64,000 nucleotides of DNA, taken from assembly GCF_028463845.1 (NCBI RefSeq), contig NZ_CP116805.1, positions 3,406,001-3,470,000 of the forward strand, given 5' to 3'. Positions 29,090-38,763 of this stretch are shown piece after piece (within the stretch, counting starts at the first letter, position 1; every line of letters begins with the position of its first letter). The notes under the pieces are model-generated. The model made no database searches. It worked only from the letters and a program-made list of their open reading frames with translations, and had not been told where the DNA came from. Source of the DNA: Gimibacter soli (GTDB taxonomy: Bacteria > Pseudomonadota > Alphaproteobacteria > Sphingomonadales > Kordiimonadaceae). A program made the position numbers and the translations under genes.

Positions 29090-29188
29090 GTCCCAAACGC
29101 TCCTTTGGCGCGATGCGGCCTGACTGATACGCGGCCTTGTAACGGGTTACAGGGGCGGCCACCAAGCCACCCCTGCCTTACTGGTTTC

Positions 29189-30064
29189 TCAGGCGCCCAT
29201 GGCCTTAAGAAGAGTCTCGCCGAGGGCTGCCGGGCTGTCCGAGACAACGATACCGGCCGACTTCATGGCCTCGATCTTGTCTTCGGCGCCGCCTTTGCCG
29301 CCCGAAACGATGGCGCCGGCGTGGCCCATGGTGCGGCCCTTCGGTGCCGTGCGGCCAGCGATGAAGCCTGCAATCGGCTTCTTCGTCTTGGACGCTTTCA
29401 GGAACTCGGCTGCCTCTTCCTCGGCCGAACCACCGATCTCGCCGATCATGATGATCGCTTCGGTCTCGGGATCGCCCAGGAACATGTCGAGGCAGTCGAT
29501 GAAGTTGGTGCCGTTGACCGGATCGCCGCCGATACCGATACAGGTCGACTGGCCGAGACCGGCTGCGGTGGTCTGCGCAACAGCTTCATAGGTCAGCGTG
29601 CCGGAACGCGACACGATACCAACCTTGCCGCGACGGTGGATGTGGCCCGGCATGATGCCGATCTTGCACTCGCCGGGGGTGATCACGCCCGGGCAGTTCG
29701 GGCCCACAAGGCGGGTGCCCGAGTTTTTGAGCGCGCGCTTCACACGGACCATATCGAGGACCGGGATACCTTCGGTGATGCAGACAACGAGCGGCAGCTC
29801 GGCATCGATCGCCTCAAGGATCGCGTCAGCCGCGAACGGCGGCGGAACATAGATGACCGAGGCATTGGCGCCGGTTTTGGAAACGGCATCAGCCACGGTG
29901 TCGAACACCGGCAGGTCCAGATGCTTGGTGCCGCCTTTGCCGGGGGTTACGCCGCCGACCATCTTGGTGCCGTAAGCGATTGCCTGCTCGGAGTGGAAGG
30001 TGCCCTGCGCGCCGGTGAAGCCCTGGCAGATGACCTTGGTGTCCTTATTGACGAGAACAGCCAT
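29189..30064 (-). CDS. sucD: Succinyl-CoA synthetase alpha subunit
   Basis: The 291-residue protein has the N-terminal CoA-binding Rossmann domain ([19 protein letters not shown]) and the phosphorylated active-site His248 in [13 protein letters not shown]. It carries the phosphohistidine between the nucleotide site of SucC and succinyl phosphate. It begins one base after sucC ends, so the subunits are made in equal amounts. Length is standard. Confidence 0.97.
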   Translation of the reverse strand: MAVLVNKDTKVICQGFTGAQGTFHSEQAIAYGTKMVGGVTPGKGGTKHLDLPVFDTVADAVSKTGANASVIYVPPPFAADAILEAIDAELPLVVCITEGIPVLDMVRVKRALKNSGTRLVGPNCPGVITPGECKIGIMPGHIHRRGKVGIVSRSGTLTYEAVAQTTAAGLGQSTCIGIGGDPVNGTNFIDCLDMFLGDPETEAIIMIGEIGGSAEEEAAEFLKASKTKKPIAGFIAGRTAPKGRTMGHAGAIVSGGKGGAEDKIEAMKSAGIVVSDSPAALGETLLKAMGA

Positions 30065-31234
30065 TTACGCGGCCTCCTTCACTGCTTTCACCACCTTCTG
30101 GGCGGCGTCATTGAGATTGTCGGCGGCAATGATCGGCAGGCCGCTATCGGCCATGATCTGTTTGCCGAGCTCGACGTTCGTGCCTTCAAGGCGCACGACA
30201 AGCGGTACCGAAAGTGCAACCTCGCGGGCAGCCGAAACTACGCCCTCAGCGATAACATCACAGCGCATGATACCGCCGAAGATGTTGACGAGGATGCCTT
30301 CGACGTTCGGGTCCGACAGGATGATCTTGAAAGCTTCGGTCACGCGTTCTTTGGTGGCACCACCGCCCACATCAAGGAAGTTGGCGGGTTCGCCGCCCTT
30401 CAGCTTGATGATGTCCATGGTGGCCATGGCGAGGCCGGCACCGTTCACCATGCAGCCGATGTTGCCATCGAGGCTGACATAGTTGAGGTCGTATTTGGAC
30501 GCTTCGATCTCTTTCGGATCTTCTTCCGACTCGTCACGCAGCTCTTTCACATCCGGGTGGCGGAAAAGCGCGTTGCCGTCGAACGACATTTTGGCATCGA
30601 GGACGATCATCTTGTCGTCTTCGGTGAGCACCAGCGGGTTGATTTCAAGGAGCGAGGCGTCGAGCTCGGTGAAAGCCTTGTAGAGGCTGGAGATGAGCTT
30701 GATGCATTCCTTGGCGGCATTGCCTTCAAGGCCGAGGCCGTAGGCCACGCGGCGGCAGTGGTAAGCCTGCAGGCCGGCAACCGGATCGATGGTGATCGTG
30801 TTGATCTTTTCCGGGGTGTGCTCGGCCACTTCCTCGATGTCCATCCCGCCTTCGGTGGAGGACACGATGGCGATGCGGCTGGTGGCACGGTCAACGAGCA
30901 GCGAAAGATAGTATTCTTTCTTGATGCGGCAACCGTCTTCCACATAGATCCGCTTGACTTCCTTGCCCTCGGGGCCGGTCTGGTGGGTTACCAGCGTCTT
31001 GCCGATCAGTTCCTTGGCCATCGCCTCGACATCGTCGAGCGACTTGACAACTTTCACGCCGCCAGCCTTGCCGCGACCGCCTGCGTGGATCTGGGCCTTC
31101 ACGACCCAGACCGGACCGCCGAGCTTCTTGGCGGCATCCACCGCTTCGTGCGGCGTGTAAGCAACACCGCCATCAAGGACCGGTGCGCCGAACTTTTTCA
31201 GAAGGCCCTTGGCCTGATACTCATGGATATTCAT
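30065..31234 (-). CDS. sucC: Succinyl-CoA synthetase (ADP-forming) beta subunit
   Basis: The 389-residue protein has an ATP-grasp domain opening with [19 protein letters not shown] and containing [18 protein letters not shown]. The C-terminal ligase domain includes [15 protein letters not shown]. It binds ADP/GDP and succinate, and with SucD makes ATP or GTP from succinyl-CoA. It lies 36 bases downstream of mdh and directly abuts sucD. Confidence 0.97.
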   Translation of the reverse strand: MNIHEYQAKGLLKKFGAPVLDGGVAYTPHEAVDAAKKLGGPVWVVKAQIHAGGRGKAGGVKVVKSLDDVEAMAKELIGKTLVTHQTGPEGKEVKRIYVEDGCRIKKEYYLSLLVDRATSRIAIVSSTEGGMDIEEVAEHTPEKINTITIDPVAGLQAYHCRRVAYGLGLEGNAAKECIKLISSLYKAFTELDASLLEINPLVLTEDDKMIVLDAKMSFDGNALFRHPDVKELRDESEEDPKEIEASKYDLNYVSLDGNIGCMVNGAGLAMATMDIIKLKGGEPANFLDVGGGATKERVTEAFKIILSDPNVEGILVNIFGGIMRCDVIAEGVVSAAREVALSVPLVVRLEGTNVELGKQIMADSGLPIIAADNLNDAAQKVVKAVKEAA

Positions 31235-31270
31235 TGTCCCTCAACTCCTGTTCGAAGGGAGCCCTCGCCC

Positions 31271-32314
<1,044 letters not shown>

Positions 32315-32457
32315 CTAGCGCGTTTGGCATGCACTGGCAACCGGGAAACCGCTTTCCGTCCCAAGTTTCAAAGTCAGCCGGACCACTCTAAGCCCTGAGG
32401 GACGAAAAGCACGTTCTTTTTTAGGGGGTCAGCCATGTGCCGGACGCATGGAACGAC

Positions 32458-32492
32458 AAGGCCCGCCACCGGACCAATCGGCAGCGGGCCTT
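32458..32492 (-). terminator. Hairpin after the PEP-CTERM array, probable terminator
   Basis: The nine-base arms AAGGCCCGC and GCGGGCCTT are separated by 17 bases and begin 24 bases after the last PEP-CTERM stop codon. The minus-strand tail has only scattered T residues, so efficiency is uncertain. Confidence 0.6.
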
Positions 32493-32515
32493 ATCAATTC
32501 CGCGTGAAAGCCGCC

Positions 32516-33238
32516 TCAGGCCGCCAGCACCAACCGGCGGCGGCGCATCGCGACACCGGCAAGGCCGAAACCCATGATCAGGGTGAGCCATGTGGCGGGT
32601 TCAGGGACGGCGGGGGTTGTCATGGTCACCAAATGCCCCTTAGGCTGACTAACGGTAGCAAATGTTATTTCCATGACTGAGCTGTCCAGATTGTTGAACT
32701 CAAAGATTCTGTCCGCGTCGACACCGTCAAAACTATCATGTCGATCTGAATAGGCGCCGAACCAAAGAATTTCATCGCCAAAACTACCATCTGTGAAAAC
32801 ACTAGGATAAATCCACGTAGTGAATTCTATGTTATCCTGCGCAAATCCACCCGAATTAGGAGCATAAGTATCTGTTATTATTATATCCCCATCAGAAGTC
32901 GCTGTTTTATTGCCAATGACCCATTCAACCAGTTCAACCTTGTACGTGGCCACCCGAGCGTTCTGATTAGACCCTATCCAAGTCATGTCAGGATTAGGGT
33001 TAGCCTCCGAGGTTTCTTCATAATGAATAGCGTCGGCAACTTTCAGCGTGGGATCGAAATGCAGCGTCGCAACCACATCAACATACAAGCTGTCCTCAAC
33101 ACCGAAATAACTTGCTAGCGCAGCGCTGTACATTTTTGCCTTGTGTGTAAACACAAACGTCTGCACAGCAGCCTGCGCGCCCGCGCTCAACCCCATCGCC
33201 AGTACCGCAGCAGCGGCTGCCTTCTTCATGAACGACAT
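32516..33238 (-). CDS. PEP-CTERM sorting domain protein, array copy 4
   Basis: The 240-residue protein has a Sec signal peptide (MKKAAAAAVLAMGLSAGAQA), a divergent central domain rich in Asp, Thr and aromatic residues, and a C-terminal sorting tag: VPEPATW, a hydrophobic helix and an RRRR cluster. The early mature region contains TFVF and FGVED, shared with the three genes before it. PEP-CTERM tags are cut by an exosortase at the inner membrane, and the protein is then exported or surface-attached. It starts 15 bases after copy 3 ends, with GAGG before ATG. Its central codons are more AT-rich than flanking genes. Confidence 0.87.
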   Translation of the reverse strand: MSFMKKAAAAAVLAMGLSAGAQAAVQTFVFTHKAKMYSAALASYFGVEDSLYVDVVATLHFDPTLKVADAIHYEETSEANPNPDMTWIGSNQNARVATYKVELVEWVIGNKTATSDGDIIITDTYAPNSGGFAQDNIEFTTWIYPSVFTDGSFGDEILWFGAYSDRHDSFDGVDADRIFEFNNLDSSVMEITFATVSQPKGHLVTMTTPAVPEPATWLTLIMGFGLAGVAMRRRRLVLAA

Positions 33239-33253
33239 AATTTTATCCTCGGG

Positions 33254-33919
33254 TTACTGAGCTGCAAATGCCACCCGGCGGCGGCGCACCGCGACACCGG
33301 CAAGGCCGAAGCCCGTGATCAGGGTGAGCCAAGTGGCGGGTTCGGGGACGGCGGGGGCGAGGGACATGGTCACATAATGCTTATTGCCGGCAGGATAATT
33401 CTCAGCAGCCCCACCAAAGATGAAAGCATAGCTCCCAATGGCTTGGTTAAATTTCAGGATATTGCTCGCATCCGCACCGTCTAAAAAGTCGGCAGGAGAG
33501 ATTCCCGTCTCAACACCAATCGTGAAGAAATCAATACCGTTGGAAAAAGTCGGGCCAGCAACCACCAGCGAAATATAGTCGCCGTTAATGCCGTCGTGAA
33601 TTCCAAGCCACACGCTGTTCGCGATAACTGTCTGGTTCCCAAATTGCACCACCGCCGCGGCAACACCATAACTCGCATAGGTGAATGTACTTGCGTATTG
33701 GACGTAATACGCATTCTCAGGAGTTTGAGCGGTGTCGAAGTCAAGACGCGCAGAAAACGAGCTGGTGACCCCATCCACCACACCGAACTGAGCGGCAATT
33801 TCTGGGTTAAAATATTCATACGTACCTTCAAACACAAACGTCTGCACGGCTGCCTGCGCACCCGCACTCAGCCCCATCGCCAGCACCGCAGCGGCAGCTG
33901 CTTTTTTCATAAACAACAT
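33254..33919 (-). CDS. PEP-CTERM sorting domain protein, array copy 3
   Basis: The 221-residue protein has the same signal peptide as copy 4 (identical from MKKA to AQA), a different central region and the tag VPEPATW followed by a hydrophobic helix and RRRR. The shared core is TFVFEGTYEY, then AAQFGVVDG and LDFDTAQ. The segment before the tag has DGADASNILKFN, matching DGVDADRIFEFN of copy 4. ATG 33919 is chosen by the signal peptide; the frame is open to 33985 but those residues do not form a leader. It overlaps nothing and lies 16 bases from copy 2. Confidence 0.86.
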   Translation of the reverse strand: MLFMKKAAAAAVLAMGLSAGAQAAVQTFVFEGTYEYFNPEIAAQFGVVDGVTSSFSARLDFDTAQTPENAYYVQYASTFTYASYGVAAAVVQFGNQTVIANSVWLGIHDGINGDYISLVVAGPTFSNGIDFFTIGVETGISPADFLDGADASNILKFNQAIGSYAFIFGGAAENYPAGNKHYVTMSLAPAVPEPATWLTLITGFGLAGVAVRRRRVAFAAQ

Positions 33920-33935
33920 AAATCTACTCTCAGGA

Positions 33936-34661
33936 TTACTGGGCAACACACGCCAACCGGCGGCGGCGCACCGCGACACCGGCAAGGCCGAAGCCCATGA
34001 TCAGGGTGAGCCATGTGGCGGGTTCGGGGACACCTGCGACTGACAATTGAATGTCCGTGAACTGATAAAAGTTGCTGTTAATAGCGAAGTTTCCGCCTTC
34101 ACCTAGGGTACCGCCATATCGGGTGCCACCAAGAGAGTTGAAATCGAGAAAATGCTGAATTCCAAAGTCGTCAATTGAGTCAAATGGCATCCCGACGTTG
34201 AAAGTCATTCCATGGGACGATTTTCCGCTAGCAAGCTGGAGCGGTTCGTAGATGCCTAGATCAGCGTTGAAACCAACTGTAGCATCAATCGACACCCTGT
34301 CCGAATAGGGGCCGAGATAACCTTTGGCATCCGTAACGATTACAATGACCCGATCTAAGGTGACTTGCTGGTTCCCCAGATGGCCGGTAAAATTGTTGCC
34401 GTAATAATTGGCGTGATGGAACGGCGTCCCATCAGAAGCAGTGTTCATTGTGGTAGAATAGCCTGGTGGCAGAGCGGTATCCAAATCGAAGCTAAAATCA
34501 AAGCGACCGACTGTACCTTCCACAACGCCAAACGAAGCTGCCGCCTCTTCCGTCCAGAATTCCACATTCCCAGTAAGATTGAAGGTCTGCACGGCAGCCT
34601 GCGAACCCGCGCTCAGCCCCATCGCCAGCACCGCAGCGGCGGCTTTCTTCAGAATAGCCAT
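33936..34661 (-). CDS. PEP-CTERM sorting domain protein, array copy 2
   Basis: The 241-residue protein begins MAILKKAAAAVLAMGLSAG with cleavage likely after SQA. Its mature part has TFNLTGNVEFW and AASFGVVEG near the start and a glycine-rich stretch (GGTRYGGTLGEGGNF) before the VPEPATW tag, hydrophobic helix and RRRR. GGAGA precedes the ATG. It follows copy 1 after 18 bases. No catalytic motif is seen, and the function is unknown. Confidence 0.86.
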   Translation of the reverse strand: MAILKKAAAAVLAMGLSAGSQAAVQTFNLTGNVEFWTEEAAASFGVVEGTVGRFDFSFDLDTALPPGYSTTMNTASDGTPFHHANYYGNNFTGHLGNQQVTLDRVIVIVTDAKGYLGPYSDRVSIDATVGFNADLGIYEPLQLASGKSSHGMTFNVGMPFDSIDDFGIQHFLDFNSLGGTRYGGTLGEGGNFAINSNFYQFTDIQLSVAGVPEPATWLTLIMGFGLAGVAVRRRRLACVAQ

Positions 34662-34679
34662 CTATCCATTCTCCGAGAA

Positions 34680-35402
34680 TTATTGAACGGCACACGCCAC
34701 CCGGCGGCGGCGCACTGCGACACCGGCAAGGCCGAAGCCCATGATCATAGTGAGCCATGTGGCGGGTTCGGGGACGCCGCCAACCGTCATCGTGATATTG
34801 CCAAGGGTGATCAGGCCTTCATTGGTCGAGACGCGACCCCAGTTAAGGTCCGTTATCTCGTTGAAGGCGAAAAGGTTGGATGCGTTGGCTGTCGGCCAGA
34901 AGGTTTCGTCCAGCATTTGCCCGTGAACATTCGAGAACAGCACCGACAGGCCGTTGACAAGAAAGATATCACTGATCCCCGAAGCATAGGTGCTGTCGTG
35001 AGTCAGCGAGGTGCCATCCATGATGCCGTTGCGCACATAGACATCGTTGGGGTTGCCGGATGCACCGACACCGCTGCCATCGTAAGACCAGGACTGGTCG
35101 TCCAGCGTCCAGCTGAAGCTTTCATAATAATAGCGGGCTATTTCCTGCTCGAACGGATTGCCCGGCTTCGGATCGATCTTGCTGTAGGTCCAGGCATCTG
35201 TCGTCGTTTGCCCGGCATCGAACTTCAGGGTCGCTGTGAAGGTCCCGACCGTGCCGGAGAGAATGCCAAATTTCTGGGCCAAAGCCTCGGATTCGTATGA
35301 TGCTTCCCCCGAAAAGACGAAGGTGGTGACAGCCGCCTCGGCACCCACGCTCAACCCGGTTGCAAGCAGCGCCGCAGCGGCGGCTTTCTTCAGAACAGAC
35401 AT
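34680..35402 (-). CDS. PEP-CTERM sorting domain protein, array copy 1 (first gene)
   Basis: The 240-residue protein starts MSVLKKAAAAALLATGLSVG with cleavage likely after AEA. The mature part shows TFVFSGEASYES and AQKFGILSG as in its paralogues, then ASNLFAFN and the tag VPEPATW, hydrophobic helix, RRRR. ATG 35402 has GGGGG upstream; the longer frame to 35495 adds residues unlike a signal peptide. It is the first gene of the array, and a CtrA-like site lies 100 bases upstream. Its codon use is closer to the genome average than that of copies 2-4. Confidence 0.87.
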   Translation of the reverse strand: MSVLKKAAAAALLATGLSVGAEAAVTTFVFSGEASYESEALAQKFGILSGTVGTFTATLKFDAGQTTTDAWTYSKIDPKPGNPFEQEIARYYYESFSWTLDDQSWSYDGSGVGASGNPNDVYVRNGIMDGTSLTHDSTYASGISDIFLVNGLSVLFSNVHGQMLDETFWPTANASNLFAFNEITDLNWGRVSTNEGLITLGNITMTVGGVPEPATWLTMIMGFGLAGVAVRRRRVACAVQ

Positions 35403-35502
35403 ACGACCCCCATGATCAATTGCCGGAAAGCGCCGTGGCAACACCACCATGACGCACATAGGACGATTTGCACACGCAGAGGGCGTATCGGTCAATCGAA
35501 TT

Positions 35503-35517
35503 TTAATGAAGTTTTAA
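35503..35517. promoter_or_regulatory. CtrA-like full site upstream of the PEP-CTERM array
   Basis: The sequence is TTAATGAAGTTTTAA, an exact TTAA-N7-TTAA, 100 bases upstream of the first array gene. CtrA, the alphaproteobacterial cell-cycle and motility regulator, binds such sites. The local DNA is AT-rich, so a chance match cannot be excluded. Confidence 0.5.
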
Positions 35518-35623
35518 CTGTAGGCCCCGTCTGCATAATTTCTGCAGAATTTCAAAGGCGCGCAATGGCATGACTGTCCCGATTTGGGACATGCATCCTT
35601 CATCTCGCGAGCGGAAATCACAA

Positions 35624-35641
35624 CCACAGATGAATCTGTGG
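35624..35641 (-). terminator. Hairpin just after zapE, possible terminator
   Basis: The eight-base arms CCACAGAT and ATCTGTGG have a two-base loop, 14 bases past the zapE stop codon, and the minus-strand tail is TTGTGATTT. A second dyad, TGTCCC and GGGACA around five bases, lies at 35575-35591. Confidence 0.5.
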
Positions 35642-35655
35642 CGCTTCCGGGGCGT

Positions 35656-36870
35656 TCAGCCCTGCGCTTCCGGCACACCGTGGCCGCGGGCGAGATAGTC
35701 TTCGGATTGCATCTCCATGAGGCGCGATACGGTGCGCTCAAACTCGAAGGCGCCGTCGCCTTCGGTATAAAGCGCTTCGGGCGGCACCTCGGCATTGCAC
35801 AGGAGCTTCACGCCGTGCTCGTAAAGCGCGTCGATAAGCGTGACAAAGCGCCGGGCCTCGTTCCTTTTGGCGGGGCCGAGCTTCGGGATCGCGACCAGAA
35901 TGACGGTGTGATAATGCCGCGCAATGGTGAGATAATCGGCGGGGCCGAGCGCCGAAGCGCACAGCCGCTTGAAGGAGAAAACCGCTACGCCCTTCGCCGC
36001 CTTCGGCACGAAAACGGTGCGGCCAAGCACCGTCAGTTCCTCGGACGGCACCTTGTCGCGGTCCGAAACATCACGGTCGGTCAGCTTGAAAAAGGCAGCC
36101 GAAAGCCGGTCGGTCGTTTCCTGATCGACTGGCACCAGATAGGTTTCCACACCCTTCATGCGGTCCAGCCGGTAATCAACCGGGCCGTCCAGTGTCATCA
36201 CGTCAAACTCGGCCTCGAGCCGCGCGATGAAGGGCAGGAATAGCTGGCGGTTCAGGCCGTCCTTATACAGGTCCTTCGGCGGGCGGTTGGAGGTGGCCAC
36301 GATCACCACGCCGCGCGACATCAGGCCTTCAAAGAGGCGCGACAGAACCATGGCATCCGCAATATCGGTCACCTGCATTTCATCGAAACACAGAAGCGTC
36401 GCTTCATAAGCGATCTGGCGGGCTATCGGCGGGATCGGGTCGTCTTCGGTCGCGCGTGCGCCCATCTTCAGCCGCTCGGCCGGGCTCATCTGGCGCCAGG
36501 CATTGAGCCGCGCATGGATATCCAGCATGAATTCGTGGAAATGGACGCGCTTCTTGGCTTTCACCGGGGCGGTCTCGAAAAACAGGTCCATCAGCATGGA
36601 TTTGCCGCGCCCGACGCCGCCATAAAGGTAAAGCCCGCGCGGTACCTTCTTCTCGTTATTGCCCCAGCTGAAAAGCGTGGAAAGCCGCCACGACCGCACG
36701 CTGAGGCCGGTGGCATGACCCGACAGCTCGGGATAGTCCTTCAGCTCGCCCCACAGCCGTTCGAGCCGCGCCACAACCCGCGCCTGATCGCCGTCCGGCC
36801 TGATCTCGCCTGCCGCCTGCAGGGCATGATAGCGGGCGGTTGGCCCTGATGGGTCGAAACTGGCTGTCAC
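35656..36870 (-). CDS. zapE: ZapE/AFG1-family ATPase
   Basis: The 404-residue AAA+-like ATPase has Walker A (YLYGGVGRGKSMLMD, near residue 80-95), Walker B (TLLCFDEMQVTD), a sensor segment (VVIVATSNRPP) and the family's conserved DLYKDGLNRQLFLPFI and HFHEFM segments. Bacterial ZapE acts at the divisome; the mitochondrial relative AFG1/LACE1 assists respiratory protein turnover. Length slightly exceeds the usual 370-380. It stands alone here between the PEP-CTERM array and a divergent phosphatase; in many alphaproteobacteria the gene lies near mdh-sucCD or sdh, as it does here. Confidence 0.93.
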   Translation of the reverse strand: MTASFDPSGPTARYHALQAAGEIRPDGDQARVVARLERLWGELKDYPELSGHATGLSVRSWRLSTLFSWGNNEKKVPRGLYLYGGVGRGKSMLMDLFFETAPVKAKKRVHFHEFMLDIHARLNAWRQMSPAERLKMGARATEDDPIPPIARQIAYEATLLCFDEMQVTDIADAMVLSRLFEGLMSRGVVIVATSNRPPKDLYKDGLNRQLFLPFIARLEAEFDVMTLDGPVDYRLDRMKGVETYLVPVDQETTDRLSAAFFKLTDRDVSDRDKVPSEELTVLGRTVFVPKAAKGVAVFSFKRLCASALGPADYLTIARHYHTVILVAIPKLGPAKRNEARRFVTLIDALYEHGVKLLCNAEVPPEALYTEGDGAFEFERTVSRLMEMQSEDYLARGHGVPEAQG

Positions 36871-37023
36871 ACACGGGCTCCCCGAGTCTCATCGTCTTTC
36901 CTGTGTCCTAGCACGCGCCGAAAGCTGCCAGCAATGCCAAAGCGCGGCGCGCAGCCTGCGTGGCCCACCCTGTTGACAGCCCCCCGCGCCGCTTCCACAC
37001 TGGGGCCAGAACAGGAAAGAAAA

Positions 37024-37836
37024 ATGCCAGAAAGCCTAGACCTCCCGAGACGACTGATCCCGCTGACCGGCGTGAAGAATTTGCGCGACCTTGGCGGATA
37101 CCATACAGCGGACGGCCGCCAGACGCGCTGGGGCGCGCTTTTCCGGTCCGGCCACCTGGCCGACATGACCGAGGAATGCGGCACCGAAATGTGCGTGCGC
37201 GACATCGAAACCGTGATCGATTTCCGCACCGATCATGAGAAGGTCCGCCATCCCGTTCACTGGCCCTGCATGTGGACGCCGCGCTATCACGCCGTGCCCA
37301 TCGGCGGCAATGTGGCGGCCCGCATCAAGGAACTGTTCGACAGCCTGACCGCCGGCAGCGTGTTTCCGGCGCACGAGCTGGACGAAGGTTTCCGCGCGGC
37401 GTTCGAAACCATCCCGATCGCCAATGCGTCCGGCCTGAGGCGGATGATGGATGTGCTGATCGACGATCATCAGGGCAATGCCGCCCTCATCCATTGCACT
37501 GCCGGCAAGGATCGCACCGGCATCGGCTGCGCGCTTGTCCTGACCGCCCTTGGCGTGGACGCGGACGAAGTGGTGGAGGATTTCCTGCTGACCAACAGCG
37601 CGGTGGACCGCGATGCGGCGACCGAGCGCATGTCGGACTATATCTTCGCCAAGTCCGGCCACCGGGTGACGCCGCGCGCGCTGCGCCCGCTGGTGGGCGT
37701 GGAGGCCGACTGGCTGATGCGCGCATGGCACGCGATGGAGCAAAGCTTCGGGTCAATCGACGGCTACCTGCAAACCGCCCTCGGGCTGGATGACGCCCGC
37801 CGAGAAAAGCTGCGCGAGCGGTTCCTCACCCCGTGA
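37024..37836 (+). CDS. Tyrosine-protein phosphatase, Tyr_phosphatase3 (lipid phosphatase-like) family
   Basis: The 270-residue protein has the family opening GVKNLRDLGGY, then LFRSGHLADM and VIDFRTDHEK, and the active-site P-loop HCTAGKDRTGIG with nucleophile Cys in the CX5R motif. Relatives dephosphorylate phosphotyrosine or phosphoinositide-like substrates; bacterial members are poorly defined. ATG 37024 has AGGAAAG upstream; the longer frame from 36934 has no ribosome site. It is divergent from zapE by 153 bases. No signal peptide is visible, so it is probably cytoplasmic. Confidence 0.9.
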   Translation: MPESLDLPRRLIPLTGVKNLRDLGGYHTADGRQTRWGALFRSGHLADMTEECGTEMCVRDIETVIDFRTDHEKVRHPVHWPCMWTPRYHAVPIGGNVAARIKELFDSLTAGSVFPAHELDEGFRAAFETIPIANASGLRRMMDVLIDDHQGNAALIHCTAGKDRTGIGCALVLTALGVDADEVVEDFLLTNSAVDRDAATERMSDYIFAKSGHRVTPRALRPLVGVEADWLMRAWHAMEQSFGSIDGYLQTALGLDDARREKLRERFLTP

Positions 37837-37846
37837 TAACCCGAGC

Positions 37847-38566
37847 CTAGTGCGCCTTGTTGGCGCGCAAGGCCTTGCCGATCAGCGCATCAATCCGACC
37901 GTCCGATTTCATGCGGGCAATCGCCGCATTCAGGCCGGGCAACTGGTCGGCATGGTCCTTGTGAACCCTGATCCTGAGGCCATAGCGCTGGGTAACGGGG
38001 CCAAGGACAACCGGCAGCGGATTGGCCGCCTGCATGCGGAAAAACTCCTGCACGCCGAACACGGTGACATCCGCCCGGCCATCGGCGAGGGCATCGAATG
38101 CATCTTCAATGGTCTCGACCGGCACCCGCAGGCGGATCTGGTTATCCAGCGTATAGTTGAAGCCCTTCACAGTCGCAAAACGCAGCCCTTCCAGATTAAT
38201 GGGGGCGTCCGTCGCGGGCCTGCGTACATTGGGGCCAAGGATCAGGTGATCGGCCGCGACGAAAAAATGGTCGCTGAAAAGCTGGACTTCGGCTTCATCA
38301 GCACGCGTGCGCCACTCGGGGATGGAGCAGCAGTCCATATCCAGATCGCCGCTTACAAAGCGGTCGCGCAGCACATCGACGGTAGCGTGAATGATTTCGG
38401 CCTCGAATCCTGCTTCCTTGACGATGGCAACAATCGCATCGTCATAGATGGTGCTGTCGATGAGGCCAATCCGCAACGGCTCAGCCTGCGCGGCGGGCGT
38501 GAAAGCCAGCGGCAACAGCAGCAGGGCCGCCATTCCGGCAGCCATATTCGAATTTCCCCACTTCAT
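37847..38566 (-). CDS. Orphan periplasmic substrate-binding protein (SBP_bac_3 type)
   Basis: The 239-residue protein has a Sec signal peptide (MAAGMAALLLLPLAFTPAAQA) followed by a type-II binding fold: EPLRIGLIDSTIYDDAIVAIV, then VKGFNYTL and ALADGRADVTVFG. This resembles amino-acid-type ABC binding proteins, yet no permease or ATPase gene is near. It may work with a transporter elsewhere or as a sensor. The double Cys in LDMDCCSIPEW is unusual for the family. ATG 38566 (MKWGNSN) is used; an ATG at 38581 is possible, and neither has a strong ribosome site. Confidence 0.78.
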   Translation of the reverse strand: MKWGNSNMAAGMAALLLLPLAFTPAAQAEPLRIGLIDSTIYDDAIVAIVKEAGFEAEIIHATVDVLRDRFVSGDLDMDCCSIPEWRTRADEAEVQLFSDHFFVAADHLILGPNVRRPATDAPINLEGLRFATVKGFNYTLDNQIRLRVPVETIEDAFDALADGRADVTVFGVQEFFRMQAANPLPVVLGPVTQRYGLRIRVHKDHADQLPGLNAAIARMKSDGRIDALIGKALRANKAH

Positions 38567-38618
38567 CAGTCGGCACCACACTTAGAAACACAGGGGCAGT
38601 GCCTGTCTGCCCATTCCC

Positions 38619-38638
38619 TGGCGCCTTTATCGGCGCCA
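38619..38638. repeat. Short inverted repeat upstream of the binding-protein gene
   Basis: The seven-base arms TGGCGCC and GGCGCCA flank six bases, 53 bases upstream of the binding-protein ATG and past the sdh terminator. It may be an operator or a second hairpin of the sdh transcript end. Confidence 0.35.
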
Positions 38639-38706
38639 ACCCTTAAAAAGTCCTAAAAATTTGTTGAATAAGCGTAAATGCGCCGGGCATTTCGGGGCTG
38701 CTTCCT

Positions 38707-38739
38707 CAAAAGAAAAGGGCCGGCAAACGCCAGCCCTTT
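38707..38739 (-). terminator. Intrinsic terminator of the sdh operon
   Basis: On the minus strand a hairpin with arms AAAGGGC and GCCCTTT, extended inward by a wobble pair and GGC/GCC, is followed directly by TCTTTT. It begins 25 bases after the sdhB stop codon. Confidence 0.85.
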
Positions 38740-38763
38740 GATCCGATTGATGAAAGGCCGAAA

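Larger units (their letters stand above)
32534..34775 (-). repeat. Four 75-bp direct repeats encoding the PEP-CTERM tags
   Basis: The DNA of the tag is repeated at 32534-32608, 33275-33349, 33957-34031 and 34701-34775. Compared with the third copy, the others differ at 3, 2 and 3 of 75 positions. The signal-peptide ends of the genes are also similar in DNA, while the middles are not alignable by eye. This pattern fits tandem duplication with later gene conversion or strong selection at the ends. Confidence 0.88.

Noticed and set aside
32516-35402. Repeats of the PEP-CTERM region as CRISPR or transposon ends
   Set aside because: The repeats are in-frame coding sequence for the sorting tag, spaced by whole genes, with no transposase or short spacers.
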